Positions 43,235 through 51,844 of a stretch of 64,000 nucleotides of DNA are shown piece by piece. The first letter of the stretch is position 1; each line of letters starts with the position of its first letter. Source of the DNA: Rhizobium acidisoli (GTDB lineage Bacteria > Pseudomonadota > Alphaproteobacteria > Rhizobiales > Rhizobiaceae). Both the position numbers and the translations under genes were made by a program. The stretch lies in the NCBI RefSeq assembly GCF_002531755.2, contig NZ_CP034998.1, positions 4,346,501 to 4,410,500 of the forward strand, given 5' to 3'. Below the pieces are notes generated by a model that was given only the letters and a program-made list of their open reading frames with translations, was not told the DNA's origin and ran no database searches.

Positions 43235-44194
43235 ATGCCGACACTTCCTCCCGTTCTCGTCGATATCAAGTTCAATCCCGAAGGCGTTGCCCGCGCGCTG
43301 GAGACGGCCTTTTCCGATCGCGGCAGCATCAATCTCGCAAACCCTGCCGATCGGGGGCGTGATCTCAGCGAAGCAGAATATGCGCTGCTCTGGAAGCCTG
43401 ATGCCGACCTTTTCGCTCGGGCGCCGAAGCTCAAGGTGATCTTCTCGGGCGGCGCCGGCGTCGACCACATCATCGGCATGAACGGCCTGCCCGAGATCCC
43501 GATCGTCCGTTTCGTCGACCGCAGCCTGACGACCCGCATGAGCGAATGGGTGGTCATGCAATGCCTGATGCATCTGCGCGGGCAGTACGCCCATGACAGC
43601 CACCAGCGGCAGCGCCAATGGGCCAAGCTGATCGCGCCTGAGGCGGCGGAGGTCACGGTCGGCGTCATGGGCCTCGGCATTCTCGGGCTGGATGCGGTCG
43701 CCAAGCTGAAGGTCATGGGGTTTAACGTTATCGGCTGGTCGCGCACCCGCAAGGAGATCGACGGCGTCGAAACCTTCGATGCCGGCGCCTTGGATAGCTT
43801 CCTCGGGAAGACCGACATCCTGGTCGGCCTCCTGCCGCTGACCCCTGAGACGACAGGCTTTTATGATAGCGGGCTATTTAAGAAGCTGCGTCGCAACGGC
43901 GCGCTCGGGCGCCCAGTCTTCATCAATGCCGGCCGCGGCAAAAGCCAGGTCGAAGCCGATATCGTTTCTTCAATCCGCGACGGCACCCTCGGCGGCGCTT
44001 CCCTCGATGTCTTCGAGGCGGAGCCGCTTGGTTCAGACAACCCGCTGTGGGAACTGGAAAACGTCTTCATCACGCCGCACGACGCGGCGGTTTCGGAAGA
44101 AAACGCGCTGTTCCGTCACGTCGAGACGCAAATCGCCCGTTTCGAGCGCGGCGAGCCGCTGCAATTCCTGGTCGACCGCGCCGTCGGCTATTAG
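43235..44194 (+). CDS. D-2-hydroxyacid dehydrogenase (glyoxylate/hydroxypyruvate reductase A-like)
   Basis: 319 aa. The NAD(P) motif GVMGLGILG is near residue 143. The catalytic set is visible: Arg in FINAGRGKSQ, Glu in DVFEAEPLGSDNPLW and His in ITPHDAAV. The layout resembles GhrA, reducing glyoxylate or hydroxypyruvate; the true substrate is not proven. It follows yejF by 8 nt with a weak RBS. A RIME copy starts directly after its stop. Confidence 0.9.
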   Translation: MPTLPPVLVDIKFNPEGVARALETAFSDRGSINLANPADRGRDLSEAEYALLWKPDADLFARAPKLKVIFSGGAGVDHIIGMNGLPEIPIVRFVDRSLTTRMSEWVVMQCLMHLRGQYAHDSHQRQRQWAKLIAPEAAEVTVGVMGLGILGLDAVAKLKVMGFNVIGWSRTRKEIDGVETFDAGALDSFLGKTDILVGLLPLTPETTGFYDSGLFKKLRRNGALGRPVFINAGRGKSQVEADIVSSIRDGTLGGASLDVFEAEPLGSDNPLWELENVFITPHDAAVSEENALFRHVETQIARFERGEPLQFLVDRAVGY

Positions 44195-44299
44195 AGCATG
44201 TCAGGCAAAACTGTGCCGCGGGTATGCGATAACGACATGCGTACAAACAAAGGGCTGAAGCGCTAAGAGCGAATCTGAACGATCGCGACGCGCTTTTAG
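44195..44299. repeat. RIME intergenic mosaic element, second copy
   Basis: It shares AGCATGTC...GGCAAAA, CGACATGCGTA-AAACAAAG and the terminal ATCGCGACGCGCTTT with the copy at 30948. Length is about 105 bp, near the RIME1 size. Like the first copy it abuts a plus-strand stop codon. Confidence 0.85.
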
Positions 44300-44389
44300 G
44301 CATCGGGAACCTTCCACACAGCCGACCGTTTTCTCTGCGGAAGTTCTTTGGGCCGGATCGGCCTGTCAAGACAGCGGAAGGAGACGATG

Positions 44390-44752
44390 ATGGCGCATCA
44401 GACGGAAACACGCTGGGAAAAGTCCGACGGCAAGCTTCATCGGGAAGAACAGATCCCGCCGGTGAAGGCAAGGCAAGGCCGCGCGGGTTATCGCATCCTG
44501 CTGGTGCTACTCGCCGCACTGGTGCTCGCTTTCGTCGTCTGGATCCCCGTCGAGATTTGGGGCAAGCGCGAAGCAGCCGAGGTGGCGCCGCAGCAGCCTG
44601 GCCAGCAGTTGCAGTCGCAGCAGCCTAACACGGCACCTGCGCCAACACTGCAAAACGGCACTGCGGTTCCGACCGAGACTGAGAACACGGCGCCGGGCGC
44701 CCCCGGTGTTGCGCCTGCAGCCCCGGCCCAGCCGGCGACACCGGCACAATAA
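44390..44752 (+). CDS. Small inner-membrane protein with Pro/Gln-rich tail
   Basis: 120 aa. Two adjacent ATGs (44387, 44390) follow GGAG; the second has better spacing. One hydrophobic helix (about 33-53, ILLVLLAALVLAFVVWI) follows a basic N-terminal segment, so the low-complexity tail (Gln, Pro, Ala, Thr) is probably periplasmic. No domain is recognised. A strong terminator follows, so it is a monocistronic gene. Confidence 0.75.
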   Translation: MAHQTETRWEKSDGKLHREEQIPPVKARQGRAGYRILLVLLAALVLAFVVWIPVEIWGKREAAEVAPQQPGQQLQSQQPNTAPAPTLQNGTAVPTETENTAPGAPGVAPAAPAQPATPAQ

Positions 44753-44773
44753 ACAGTCGGTGGACGACACCTC

Positions 44774-44815
44774 GCATCCCGCCGCCATGCGCGGCGGGAT
44801 GCTTGTTGTTTTGTC
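44774..44815 (+). terminator. Rho-independent terminator
   Basis: GCATCCCGCCGC and GCGGCGGGATGC form a perfect 12-bp stem with loop CATGC, followed by TTGTTGTTTTGTC. It ends the small membrane-protein gene. Confidence 0.85.
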
Positions 44816-44939
44816 TGGACTTTGTCTGTCGATTTTTCGATAACAAGGCGCACGAGCCGGTTCGTGCGCCGGCCGGGAACTTCGCAAACACCCGGGAATT
44901 TGGCAGCACCTGACCGGAGTGGACAGGGGCAGGGATTTT

Positions 44940-46244
44940 ATGGCCAGGACCGATATTGCAAGACGCGTCTACAATCATGCCTGGAAACTCGATCCGATCA
45001 TCCGCAGCCTGATCGATACCGACTTCTATAAACTCCTGATGCTGCAGATGATCTGGAAGCTCTATCCGGATGTGAACGCATCCTTCACGCTCATCAACCG
45101 CACCAAGCGCGTGCGGCTGGCCGATGAGATCGACGAAGGCGAATTGCGCGACCAGCTCGATCATGCCCGCACACTGAAACTCTCCAAGAAAGAGATGATC
45201 TGGCTGGCGGGTAACAGTTTTTACGGCCGCGCGCAGATCTTCGAGCCGGAATTCCTTGCCTGGCTTTCCAACTTCCAGCTCCCCGAATATGAGCTGTCGA
45301 AGAAAGACGGGCAGTATGTCCTGGATTTCCACGGGTCCTGGAAAGAAACCACCATGTGGGAGATCCCCGCACTCGCCATCGTCAACGAGCTGCGGTCGCG
45401 TTCGGCGATGAGAGCGCTCGGTCCCTTCACCCTCGATGTGCTCTATGCCCGCGCCAAGGCGAAGATGTGGTCGAAGGTCGAGCGGCTGAAGGAATTGCCG
45501 GGCTTGCGCATCTCCGATTTCGGCACCCGCCGCCGTCACAGTTTCCTCTGGCAGCGCTGGTGCGTCGAGGCGCTGAAGGAAGGCATCGGCCCGGCCTTTA
45601 CCGGCACCAGCAACGTCTTGCTGGCGATGGATTCCGATCTCGAGGCCGTCGGCACCAATGCGCACGAACTGCCGATGGTGGCTGCCGCCCTTGCGCAAAC
45701 CGACGAGCAGTTGCGCAACGCGCCCTACAAGATCCTGCGCGACTGGAACAAGCTTTATGGCGGCAACCTTCTGATCGTCCTGCCGGATGCTTTCGGCACT
45801 GCCGCTTTCCTGCGCGACGCGCCGGAATGGGTCGCCGACTGGACCGGCTTCCGCCCCGACAGCGCCCCGCCGATCGAAGGCGGTGAAAAGATCATCGACT
45901 GGTGGAAGAAGATGGGCCGCGATCCGCGCCAGAAGCTGTTGATCTTCTCCGACGGTCTCGATGTCGACGCCATCATCGACACCTACCGGCATTTCGAAGG
46001 CCGCGTGCGCATGAGCTTTGGCTGGGGCACCAACCTGACGAATGATTTTTCCGGCTGCGCGCCGACCGAGATCTCAGGTCTCAATCCGATCTCGGTCGTC
46101 TGCAAGGTCAGCGACGCCGACGGCCGCCCGGCGGTAAAACTCTCCGACAATCCGCAGAAGGCCACAGGCGACCCGGCAGAGGTCGAGCGCTACCTGAAAT
46201 TCTTCGGCGCCGAGGACCGGATCGATCAGACCGTTCTGGTGTAG
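44940..46244 (+). CDS. pncB: Nicotinate phosphoribosyltransferase
   Basis: 434 aa from ATG 44940 (CAGGGA 5 nt upstream). Landmarks are [11 protein letters not shown] at the N-terminus, the phosphorylatable His in [12 protein letters not shown], and GTSNVLLAM plus [10 protein letters not shown] for PRPP/phosphate binding. It makes nicotinate mononucleotide in NAD salvage. The last 19 nt overlap the convergent 79-aa gene. Confidence 0.96.
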   Translation: MARTDIARRVYNHAWKLDPIIRSLIDTDFYKLLMLQMIWKLYPDVNASFTLINRTKRVRLADEIDEGELRDQLDHARTLKLSKKEMIWLAGNSFYGRAQIFEPEFLAWLSNFQLPEYELSKKDGQYVLDFHGSWKETTMWEIPALAIVNELRSRSAMRALGPFTLDVLYARAKAKMWSKVERLKELPGLRISDFGTRRRHSFLWQRWCVEALKEGIGPAFTGTSNVLLAMDSDLEAVGTNAHELPMVAAALAQTDEQLRNAPYKILRDWNKLYGGNLLIVLPDAFGTAAFLRDAPEWVADWTGFRPDSAPPIEGGEKIIDWWKKMGRDPRQKLLIFSDGLDVDAIIDTYRHFEGRVRMSFGWGTNLTNDFSGCAPTEISGLNPISVVCKVSDADGRPAVKLSDNPQKATGDPAEVERYLKFFGAEDRIDQTVLV

Positions 46245-46465
46245 GCAAGCGACACGGCGCCGCCATCCCGCGGCACATTGTTATGCCCGGCCATCGCATC
46301 CTCGATCGACCAGCCGAAGCGCCAGGCGTCGAACATCGAGTACCATTCCTGGAAATCGGTGATCGGCAGGATATCCGGTTTCGACATCGGATTGTCGGCC
46401 AGGCTGCGGCCACGCGCACGGTCCCGGACGCCACGCTCCTGCATCTCAAGTAGAGTCTCGAACAT
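46226..46465 (-). CDS. Conserved-looking small hypothetical protein
   Basis: 79 aa from ATG 46465 with AGGGGG 6 nt upstream. The sequence ([19 protein letters not shown] ... [17 protein letters not shown]) is soluble with a Trp-rich middle. No family is recognised. The clean RBS and normal composition support a real gene. It overlaps the 3' end of pncB tail-to-tail. Confidence 0.65.
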   Translation of the reverse strand: MFETLLEMQERGVRDRARGRSLADNPMSKPDILPITDFQEWYSMFDAWRFGWSIEDAMAGHNNVPRDGGAVSLAYTRTV

Positions 46466-46842
46466 CGTCACCCCCTTGGTCCAATCCGATAGATTTATGC
46501 AATCATGCTAATAAAGCGTTGTCGAGTCCGGATACGATAATTGGAGTTTTTCACAGGATTAGCCCCAAATCGCTAGTTCACGGGTAACGGCGATCGCAAC
46601 GGCCCGGGATCATGCGATCAGCAAGAATTGCGTGACGGGGAGGCTCGGCTTCCTGGCTGGGGTCCGCCACCGAGCCTCCCGGCTAGCCGAGCTTGAAGAA
46701 GCCGGCAGCGCCGACACGTTGCCGCCTTCCGGCCGACGCGATCCAACCAAGATGATGGAGAGGGTTAAAGGGCCGTTAATATCCACCGGACCTGTCCCGA
46801 TCCCACGCAATCCCGGACGGAGACGGCGGCATTCCCGGCTTG
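46466..46842. other. 377-nt gene-free stretch
   Basis: No frame with convincing start and codon use is seen on either strand. It contains an AT-rich part near 46490-46560 (likely promoter of the 79-aa gene) and the inverted repeat at 46638-46680. Confidence 0.6.
46638..46680. repeat. 11-bp inverted repeat, 21-nt spacer
   Basis: GGGAGGCTCGG (46638-46648) and CCGAGCCTCCC (46670-46680) are exact complements. There is no T-run on either side. It could be a non-canonical terminator or a structured RNA element in the gap after the KTSC gene. Confidence 0.5.
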
Positions 46843-47052
46843 TCAGGCAGCCAGTCTCCGAAACCGGGTTCTGATCCGGTCGAGGTAATAATGGCCTGGA
46901 GACGGCGCCACTGTCATCGCATGGGCTTCCGAGGACGGAACGCCTTCGAACAGCCGCTCCTCGCCATTCTTGAAGCAAATCCTGAGCCGCCCGTCGTCCT
47001 GGCTGAAATAGACTGATTTGATGATCTTCGACTTTACCGAAAGTTCTTCCAC
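46843..47052 (-). CDS. KTSC-domain small protein
   Basis: 69 aa from GTG 47052 (AAGGAG 9 nt upstream); an in-frame ATG 23 codons earlier lacks an RBS. The core IIKSVYFSQDDGRLRICF...NGEERLFEGVP...SPGHYYLDRIRTRF matches the KTSC domain (cited in pieces), known from phage and bacterial proteins and tied to RNA or lysyl-tRNA-related folds. Function is unknown. It stands alone. Confidence 0.75.
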   Translation of the reverse strand: MEELSVKSKIIKSVYFSQDDGRLRICFKNGEERLFEGVPSSEAHAMTVAPSPGHYYLDRIRTRFRRLAA

Positions 47053-47269
47053 CTGTTTAATCTCCTTTTTTTGTTTGGCAGAAGATAAACCCAAACGTGC
47101 AAAGACGCGGTGAAGCGGCATGGTAAAAAATCAGGAATCGTTCGAGGCGCTGTCGAGCCTCGGCATACGCGGGTCCCCAACGCCTCACGACACGCCCCGC
47201 ATTTGACAGCATCATATTTTAATGACGATATCTTCGACTCAGCGGCGAGCGGCAGGTGCAGGGGTGACA

Positions 47270-48013
47270 ATGCTGGGTGAAACGATCTCCTTTGTAAGGC
47301 GCAATCTATTTCTTGTTTGTGTATTTGTGGTATTAAGTTGCGCAATAGTAGTATTTTCTGAGTATAACGAGAGCAGCCACGGCGGTTCAACTCAGTTTTT
47401 TATTGCGCTATATGTAGGCTATTGCGTCTAGGCTACTATATTGAACGGAACCGGGCGAGTGCAGATCAGCCAGGGCATGGTTGGGTTTGGCGGCTACATC
47501 TGGAAAAATTTCCTTATCCTGCTTGTTGTAATGGCTGTCGCAATCGGCGGCCCTCTTGCATTCGGCGCCGCTTCCTTTTCGATGGGCGCATTTTTGCTGT
47601 TATGCGGTGGGCTGTTCGCAATCATCTATCCGTTGCTCCTCGCCCTCGTCGGAACCTGGCCGACTACCGGAATAGCGGGTTCCAAGAGCGGACTTGCAGA
47701 AGCTTTCGCTAGAGGCCAACATGGCTTCCTTCCAACCTTTTTGCGCCTGTTTGCAGGGATTGTTCTTCCCCCGGTCGTTTCGTTTCTCTTGATGGCCATA
47801 GCGGCGTCGATGTCATACGAAGCGGATGCAGTCTTTCAAGGTGGAAAAATAAGCCCCGTCGCTTTGGCCCTCCTGGTTATTTCTCAAAGCCTGGGCACGC
47901 TTGGAATATGCTATGCCTCTGTCGTCTTGGCTCGCAAATTCCAGTTTTCCGAGGTCGCGCGGAACTCCTCTCAAGGAGATGCGGTCTCAGAAATCTCGGA
48001 AATATTCCGCTAG
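47270..48013 (+). pseudogene. Membrane-protein gene interrupted by an in-frame TAG
   Basis: ATG 47270 (AGGGG upstream) opens a frame (MLGETISFVRRNLFLV...ALYVGYCV) that hits TAG at 47429-47431 and then continues in the same frame for 193 codons (ATILNGTGRVQISQG...EISEIFR). The two halves together give about 247 residues with five or six hydrophobic segments, and the junction GYCV-stop-ATILNG sits mid-domain. A TGG to TAG change would explain it. No start with a good RBS is seen for the second half alone (only TTG 47441). AT content is higher than in the neighbours. Family not recognised. Confidence 0.65.
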
Positions 48014-48293
48014 ATATCCATAACCGTGATGACCCGGGATTCTTTTTGGCCGGCAATATCTGGCGGCCCCGAGCCCGATCGCGGCTCATCCTTCGCGAGC
48101 GAAGGGGCTTCGTCCGAACCCATCAGATTTGAGCCGGTTCGGTATGGTCCGATGAGAATCGCAGATCTCTGCAAGCCCAGGCTATTCTCATGGTTGCCGC
48201 CTCTTCGGGCGCGCGCTATCGATCTTCTTGAAAGCTTGCGGCGCCGCTAAGGACGCAAGAGTTCCACATGCCCGACCTGAGAGAGAAGGGGTA

Positions 48294-48383
48294 TGGCGGA
48301 CAGGGTGGGATTCGAACCCACGGTACGCTTTCACGTACACACGCGTTCCAGGCGTGCGCCTTAAACCACTCGGCCACCTGTCC
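48294..48383 (-). tRNA. tRNA-Ser(GGA)
   Basis: The minus strand reads GGACAGGTGGCCGAGTGG at the 5' end, an anticodon loop CTGGAAC (anticodon GGA, codons UCC/UCU), a long variable arm (TGTACGTGAAAGCGTAC) typical of serine tRNA, the TPsiC arm GTGGGTTCGAATCCCAC, the acceptor CCTGTCC, discriminator G and an encoded CCA. Confidence 0.97.
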
Positions 48384-48431
48384 TTCTTGGGCGTTCGCGC
48401 CTGGATAGGAGCAAATCGTCGGAACGGCGCG

Positions 48432-48460
48432 ATATATACCGATGAATTTTTGTCGATCAA
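48432..48460 (-). promoter_or_regulatory. Promoter of tRNA-Ser
   Basis: On the minus strand -35 TTGATC (48460-48455) and -10 TATATA (48438-48433) are spaced 16 nt apart (ATATAT gives 17), predicting a start near 48425, about 40 nt before the mature 5' end. Confidence 0.65.
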
Positions 48461-48610
48461 CCGAAATCTAACAGTTTTTTGACTTCTTCAGATAAAACTC
48501 GCCTCCGCCCGTCCATTGTGCTTCACCCCATCGACGACTATGTAATTCTCAAGGTGGAGAATGGCGCGGCCGGCCGGGATTGTCCGGCATAACGAGCGTC
48601 GGAGGAATTG

Positions 48611-48928
48611 ATGCGTTTCCTGTTGCGTCTGGCCAGCCTTGTCGCGCTTGCGGCGGCCGTTATTGCCGGGACCATCGATTCGATCCAGTCGGTTGCGGCC
48701 TCCTCGGTGGTGGTGACGCCGATCTCCGATGCCTGGCAGGATGTCAGCCCGGCAACCCTCACATCGCTGCAATCTTTGCTTTCCTATTATATCCACCCGC
48801 GTTTCTATGCCTTCATCTTCCAGTGGCTCATGCTGCAGCCGGCCTTTGCCGTTTTCCTGGTGATCGCGCTGCTTCTCTGGATGATCGGCTATAAGAAGCC
48901 GCCGGTGGCCGGTCGCTTCACCGCATAG
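48611..48928 (+). CDS. Small membrane protein, unknown
   Basis: 105 aa from ATG 48611, with GGAGG 6 nt upstream. An N-terminal hydrophobic segment (about 3-22) and a second one (about 72-92, QPAFAVFLVIALLLWMIGY) flank a periplasmic-looking middle (VTPISDAWQDVSPATLTSLQ, given in part). No family is recognised. A petP-like or PetM-like function cannot be claimed. Confidence 0.75.
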   Translation: MRFLLRLASLVALAAAVIAGTIDSIQSVAASSVVVTPISDAWQDVSPATLTSLQSLLSYYIHPRFYAFIFQWLMLQPAFAVFLVIALLLWMIGYKKPPVAGRFTA

Positions 48929-49244
48929 GCAAGCCGTTTTTCCCCCGCGGATCGGCCGGGACCTCGGTCGGGCGCCAATGTTTCCGTAGCCGCGGAATGG
49001 CCGGTGGATTGGCTGGAAATTTGGCATCCCGGCGGCGGAGATGTCTAAAATTCAGCCCTCGGGAACGGATTTTCGGCAATCCCTGCAAATCTTTACCAGC
49101 CGAAAAATTTCTGGTGAATTTTTCTGTGAGCCATGCAAGGATGCGCGCAGCCAGGCCTCCGGGGGGAGGTCGGTGGTTCCGCAGACATGTCCGGAAAGGA
49201 CTTGCGGGAGGACCCCTAACGAATAGCAACAACAGGGCTGCACA
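48929..49244. other. 316-nt leader region before the nucleoside transporter operon
   Basis: No gene is seen. A GC-rich first half gives way to an AT-rich block (49075-49130) that probably holds the promoter, followed by a small CCTCC/GGAGG hairpin near 49158-49171. I see no recognisable riboswitch. Confidence 0.5.
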
Positions 49245-50237
49245 ATGAAAAAATCCCTTCTCACTCTCCTTGCCGTGGCTGCCATGTCGACGACGGCGCT
49301 GGCCGCCGATGTCAAGCCGGCGCTGGTTTACGGCACCGGCGGGAAGTTCGATAAGTCCTTCAATGAGGCGGCCTACAACGGTGCCGAGAAGTTCAAGGCC
49401 GAGACCGGCATCGCCTATCGCGACTTCGAGCCGACCGGCGACACCCAGGGTGAACAGGCCATCCGCAACTTCGCAAGCCGCGGTTTCAACCCGGTGGTTG
49501 CCGTTTCCTTCGCCTGGACCTCGGCCATCGAGAAGGTCGCAGCCGAATTCCCCGATACCAAGTTCATCATCGTTGACGCCGTCGTCGACAAGCCGAACGT
49601 CCGCTCCGTGGTCTACAAGGAAGAAGAGGGTTCCTACCTCGTCGGCGTTCTCGCCGGCATGGCGTCGAAGACCGGCAAGGTCGGCTTCGTCGGCGGCATG
49701 GACATTCCGCTGATCCGCAAATTCGAATGCGGCTACGAGCAGGGCGCACGCGCCGCCAAGGCCAATGTCGAAGTTTTCCAGAACATGACCGGCACCACGG
49801 GTGCAGCCTGGAACGACCCGGTTCGCGGTGGCGAACTCACCAAGAACCAGATCGATCAGGGCGCCGATGTCATTTACGCGGCAGCCGGCGCCACCGGTCT
49901 CGGCGTTCTGCAGACGGCTGCCGACAACAAGAAGCTGTCGATCGGCGTCGACTCCAACCAGAACCATCTGCATCCGGGCTCCGTCCTGACCTCGATGGTC
50001 AAGCGCGTCGACCTCGCCGTCTACAACGCCTATACCGACACCAAGAACGACAAGTTCACCGGCGGCGTCCAGGCGCTCGGCGTCAAGGAAGATGGTGTTG
50101 GCGCCGCAATCGACGACAACAACAAGTCGCTGATCACGCCGGAAATGCAGGCGGCCGTCGACAAGGCCAAGGCCGATATCATCGCAGGCACCATCAAGGT
50201 TCACGACTATACCTCGGACAACGCTTGCCCGAAGTGA
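49245..50237 (+). CDS. BMP-family nucleoside-binding lipoprotein-like protein
   Basis: 330 aa. A signal peptide (MKKSLLTLLAVAAMSTTALAAD, no lipobox Cys) precedes a BMP domain: VYGTGGKFDKSFNEAAYNGAE (core GTGGKFDKSFNE), FAGMASKTGKVGFVGGMDIP (core KVGFVGGMD) and a ligand-pocket DSNQN. The family binds purine/pyrimidine nucleosides. First gene of a transporter cluster with cdd, purine phosphorylase, deoC and deoA downstream, which supports nucleosides as substrate. A strong hairpin follows. Confidence 0.92.
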   Translation: MKKSLLTLLAVAAMSTTALAADVKPALVYGTGGKFDKSFNEAAYNGAEKFKAETGIAYRDFEPTGDTQGEQAIRNFASRGFNPVVAVSFAWTSAIEKVAAEFPDTKFIIVDAVVDKPNVRSVVYKEEEGSYLVGVLAGMASKTGKVGFVGGMDIPLIRKFECGYEQGARAAKANVEVFQNMTGTTGAAWNDPVRGGELTKNQIDQGADVIYAAAGATGLGVLQTAADNKKLSIGVDSNQNHLHPGSVLTSMVKRVDLAVYNAYTDTKNDKFTGGVQALGVKEDGVGAAIDDNNKSLITPEMQAAVDKAKADIIAGTIKVHDYTSDNACPK

Positions 50238-50269
50238 TCCGCGCCCGGATGTAATCGACGATTGAGATC

Positions 50270-50308
50270 GGGCGTATGGCGGAGGGGATTTTCGCCATAC
50301 GCCCTTTT
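50270..50308 (+). terminator. Terminator/attenuator after binding-protein gene
   Basis: GGGCGTATGGCG and CGCCATACGCCC form a 12-bp perfect stem with an 11-nt loop, then TTTTCTTATTT. It lies between the binding-protein and ATPase genes, so most transcripts should stop here, leaving readthrough for the rest. Confidence 0.85.
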
Positions 50309-50325
50309 CTTATTTGGAGCCTGCA

Positions 50326-51837
50326 GTGACAGATAAGCCCGCTATCGAGCTTGTCGGCATCGATAAGAAATTCGGTGCCGTCCATGCCAACAAGGACATC
50401 AACCTCACCGTTGCCAAGGGGACGATCCACGGCATCATCGGTGAAAACGGCGCCGGAAAATCGACGCTGATGTCGATCATTTACGGTTTTTACCATGCCG
50501 ACAGCGGCGAGATCCGCGTCAACGGCAATCCCGTTACCATCCGCGACAGCCAGGCGGCGATCGCCACCGGCATCGGCATGGTGCACCAGCATTTCATGCT
50601 GGTCGATAATTTCACGGTGCTCGAGAATATCATGCTCGGCGCCGAAGGCGGCATGCTGCTGGCGAGAGGCGTCGCATCGGCCCGCGCCGAACTCAAGCGG
50701 CTGGAAACGGAATACGGCCTCGAGGTCGATCCGGACGCGCTGATCGAAGAGCTGCCGGTCGGCCTGCAGCAGCGCGTCGAAATCCTGAAAGCCATGTATC
50801 GCGGCGCCGAGATCCTGATCCTCGACGAGCCGACGGGCGTGCTGACGCCGGCCGAAGCCGACCACCTCTTCCGCATTCTCAAGGTGCTGCGCGACCAGGG
50901 CAAGACGATCATCCTCATCACCCATAAGCTGCGCGAGATCATGGCGATCACCGACACGGTCTCGGTGATGCGCCGCGGCGAGATGGTCGCGACCCGCAAG
51001 ACGGCTGAAACGACGGTGGAAGAGCTTGCCGAGCTGATGGTCGGCCGCCGCGTGCTGCTGCGCGTGCAGAAGGGCGAGGCGAACCCGGGAGCGGCTGTGC
51101 TCTCCGTCCGCAACCTGACGGTCAAGGACAATCGCGGCGTCACCATGGTCGACAATGTCTCCTTCGACGTGCGCGCCGGCGAGATCGTCGGTATTGCCGG
51201 CGTTGCCGGCAACGGCCAGTCCGAATTGCTGGAGGCGATTGCCGGCATCCGCAAGCCCGCCTCCGGCGAAATCCTTCTCGACGGCCAGACGATCGACAAG
51301 GCCGATCCCGCCCGCCTGCGCGAGCTCGGCCTCGCCCATATTCCCGAAGACCGCCACCATATGGGTCTGGTTTTGAAATTCGAGGAATACGAAAATTCCG
51401 TGCTCGGTTACCACCGCCGTCCGGGCTACAGCAAAGGCCCGCTGCTCGATCTCGAGGCGATCCGCAGGGATGCGATGGAGAAGATCGAAAAATACGATAT
51501 CCGCCCGCCGAACCCGCGGCTGAAGACAGCGAATTTCTCAGGCGGCAACCAGCAGAAGATCGTCGTTGCCCGCGAAATCGAGCGCGATCCGAAGATGCTG
51601 ATCATCGGCCAGCCGACCCGCGGCGTCGATATCGGCGCCATCGAATTCATCCACCGCCGGATCATCGAAATGCGCGATGCGGGCAAGGCGATCTTGCTCG
51701 TCTCCGTCGAGCTCGATGAAATCCGCTCCCTTTCAGACCGTATCCTTGTCATGTTTGCCGGCCATGTGGTCGGCGAGAAGACGCCCGATGCCGGTGAACA
51801 GACCCTCGGCCTGATGATGGCCGGCATTGCCGCGTGA
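50326..51837 (+). CDS. Nucleoside ABC transporter tandem ATPase
   Basis: 503 aa from GTG 50326 with GGAG 6 nt upstream; TTG 50314 is less likely. Two ABC domains in sugar-transporter style: first GENGAGKST and LDEPTGVLTP; second a degenerate P-loop GVAGNGQSE and FSGGNQQK. This RbsA/YufO-like fused form pairs with BMP proteins. It powers the two permeases that follow. Confidence 0.93.
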   Translation: MTDKPAIELVGIDKKFGAVHANKDINLTVAKGTIHGIIGENGAGKSTLMSIIYGFYHADSGEIRVNGNPVTIRDSQAAIATGIGMVHQHFMLVDNFTVLENIMLGAEGGMLLARGVASARAELKRLETEYGLEVDPDALIEELPVGLQQRVEILKAMYRGAEILILDEPTGVLTPAEADHLFRILKVLRDQGKTIILITHKLREIMAITDTVSVMRRGEMVATRKTAETTVEELAELMVGRRVLLRVQKGEANPGAAVLSVRNLTVKDNRGVTMVDNVSFDVRAGEIVGIAGVAGNGQSELLEAIAGIRKPASGEILLDGQTIDKADPARLRELGLAHIPEDRHHMGLVLKFEEYENSVLGYHRRPGYSKGPLLDLEAIRRDAMEKIEKYDIRPPNPRLKTANFSGGNQQKIVVAREIERDPKMLIIGQPTRGVDIGAIEFIHRRIIEMRDAGKAILLVSVELDEIRSLSDRILVMFAGHVVGEKTPDAGEQTLGLMMAGIAA

Positions 51838-51844
51838 GGCCTTT

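Noticed and set aside
47441..48013. Second half of the interrupted membrane gene as an independent TTG-start gene
   Set aside because: No RBS before the TTG, and it lies in the same frame as the preceding segment with the hydrophobic pattern continuing.
48026..48250. 74-codon frame between the interrupted gene and the tRNA
   Set aside because: No RBS, atypical composition and no family features.
48188..48460. 90-codon frame covering the tRNA
   Set aside because: Its middle (PSGLRRTPGTR...GFESHPVRH type) is the usual mistranslation of a tRNA gene.
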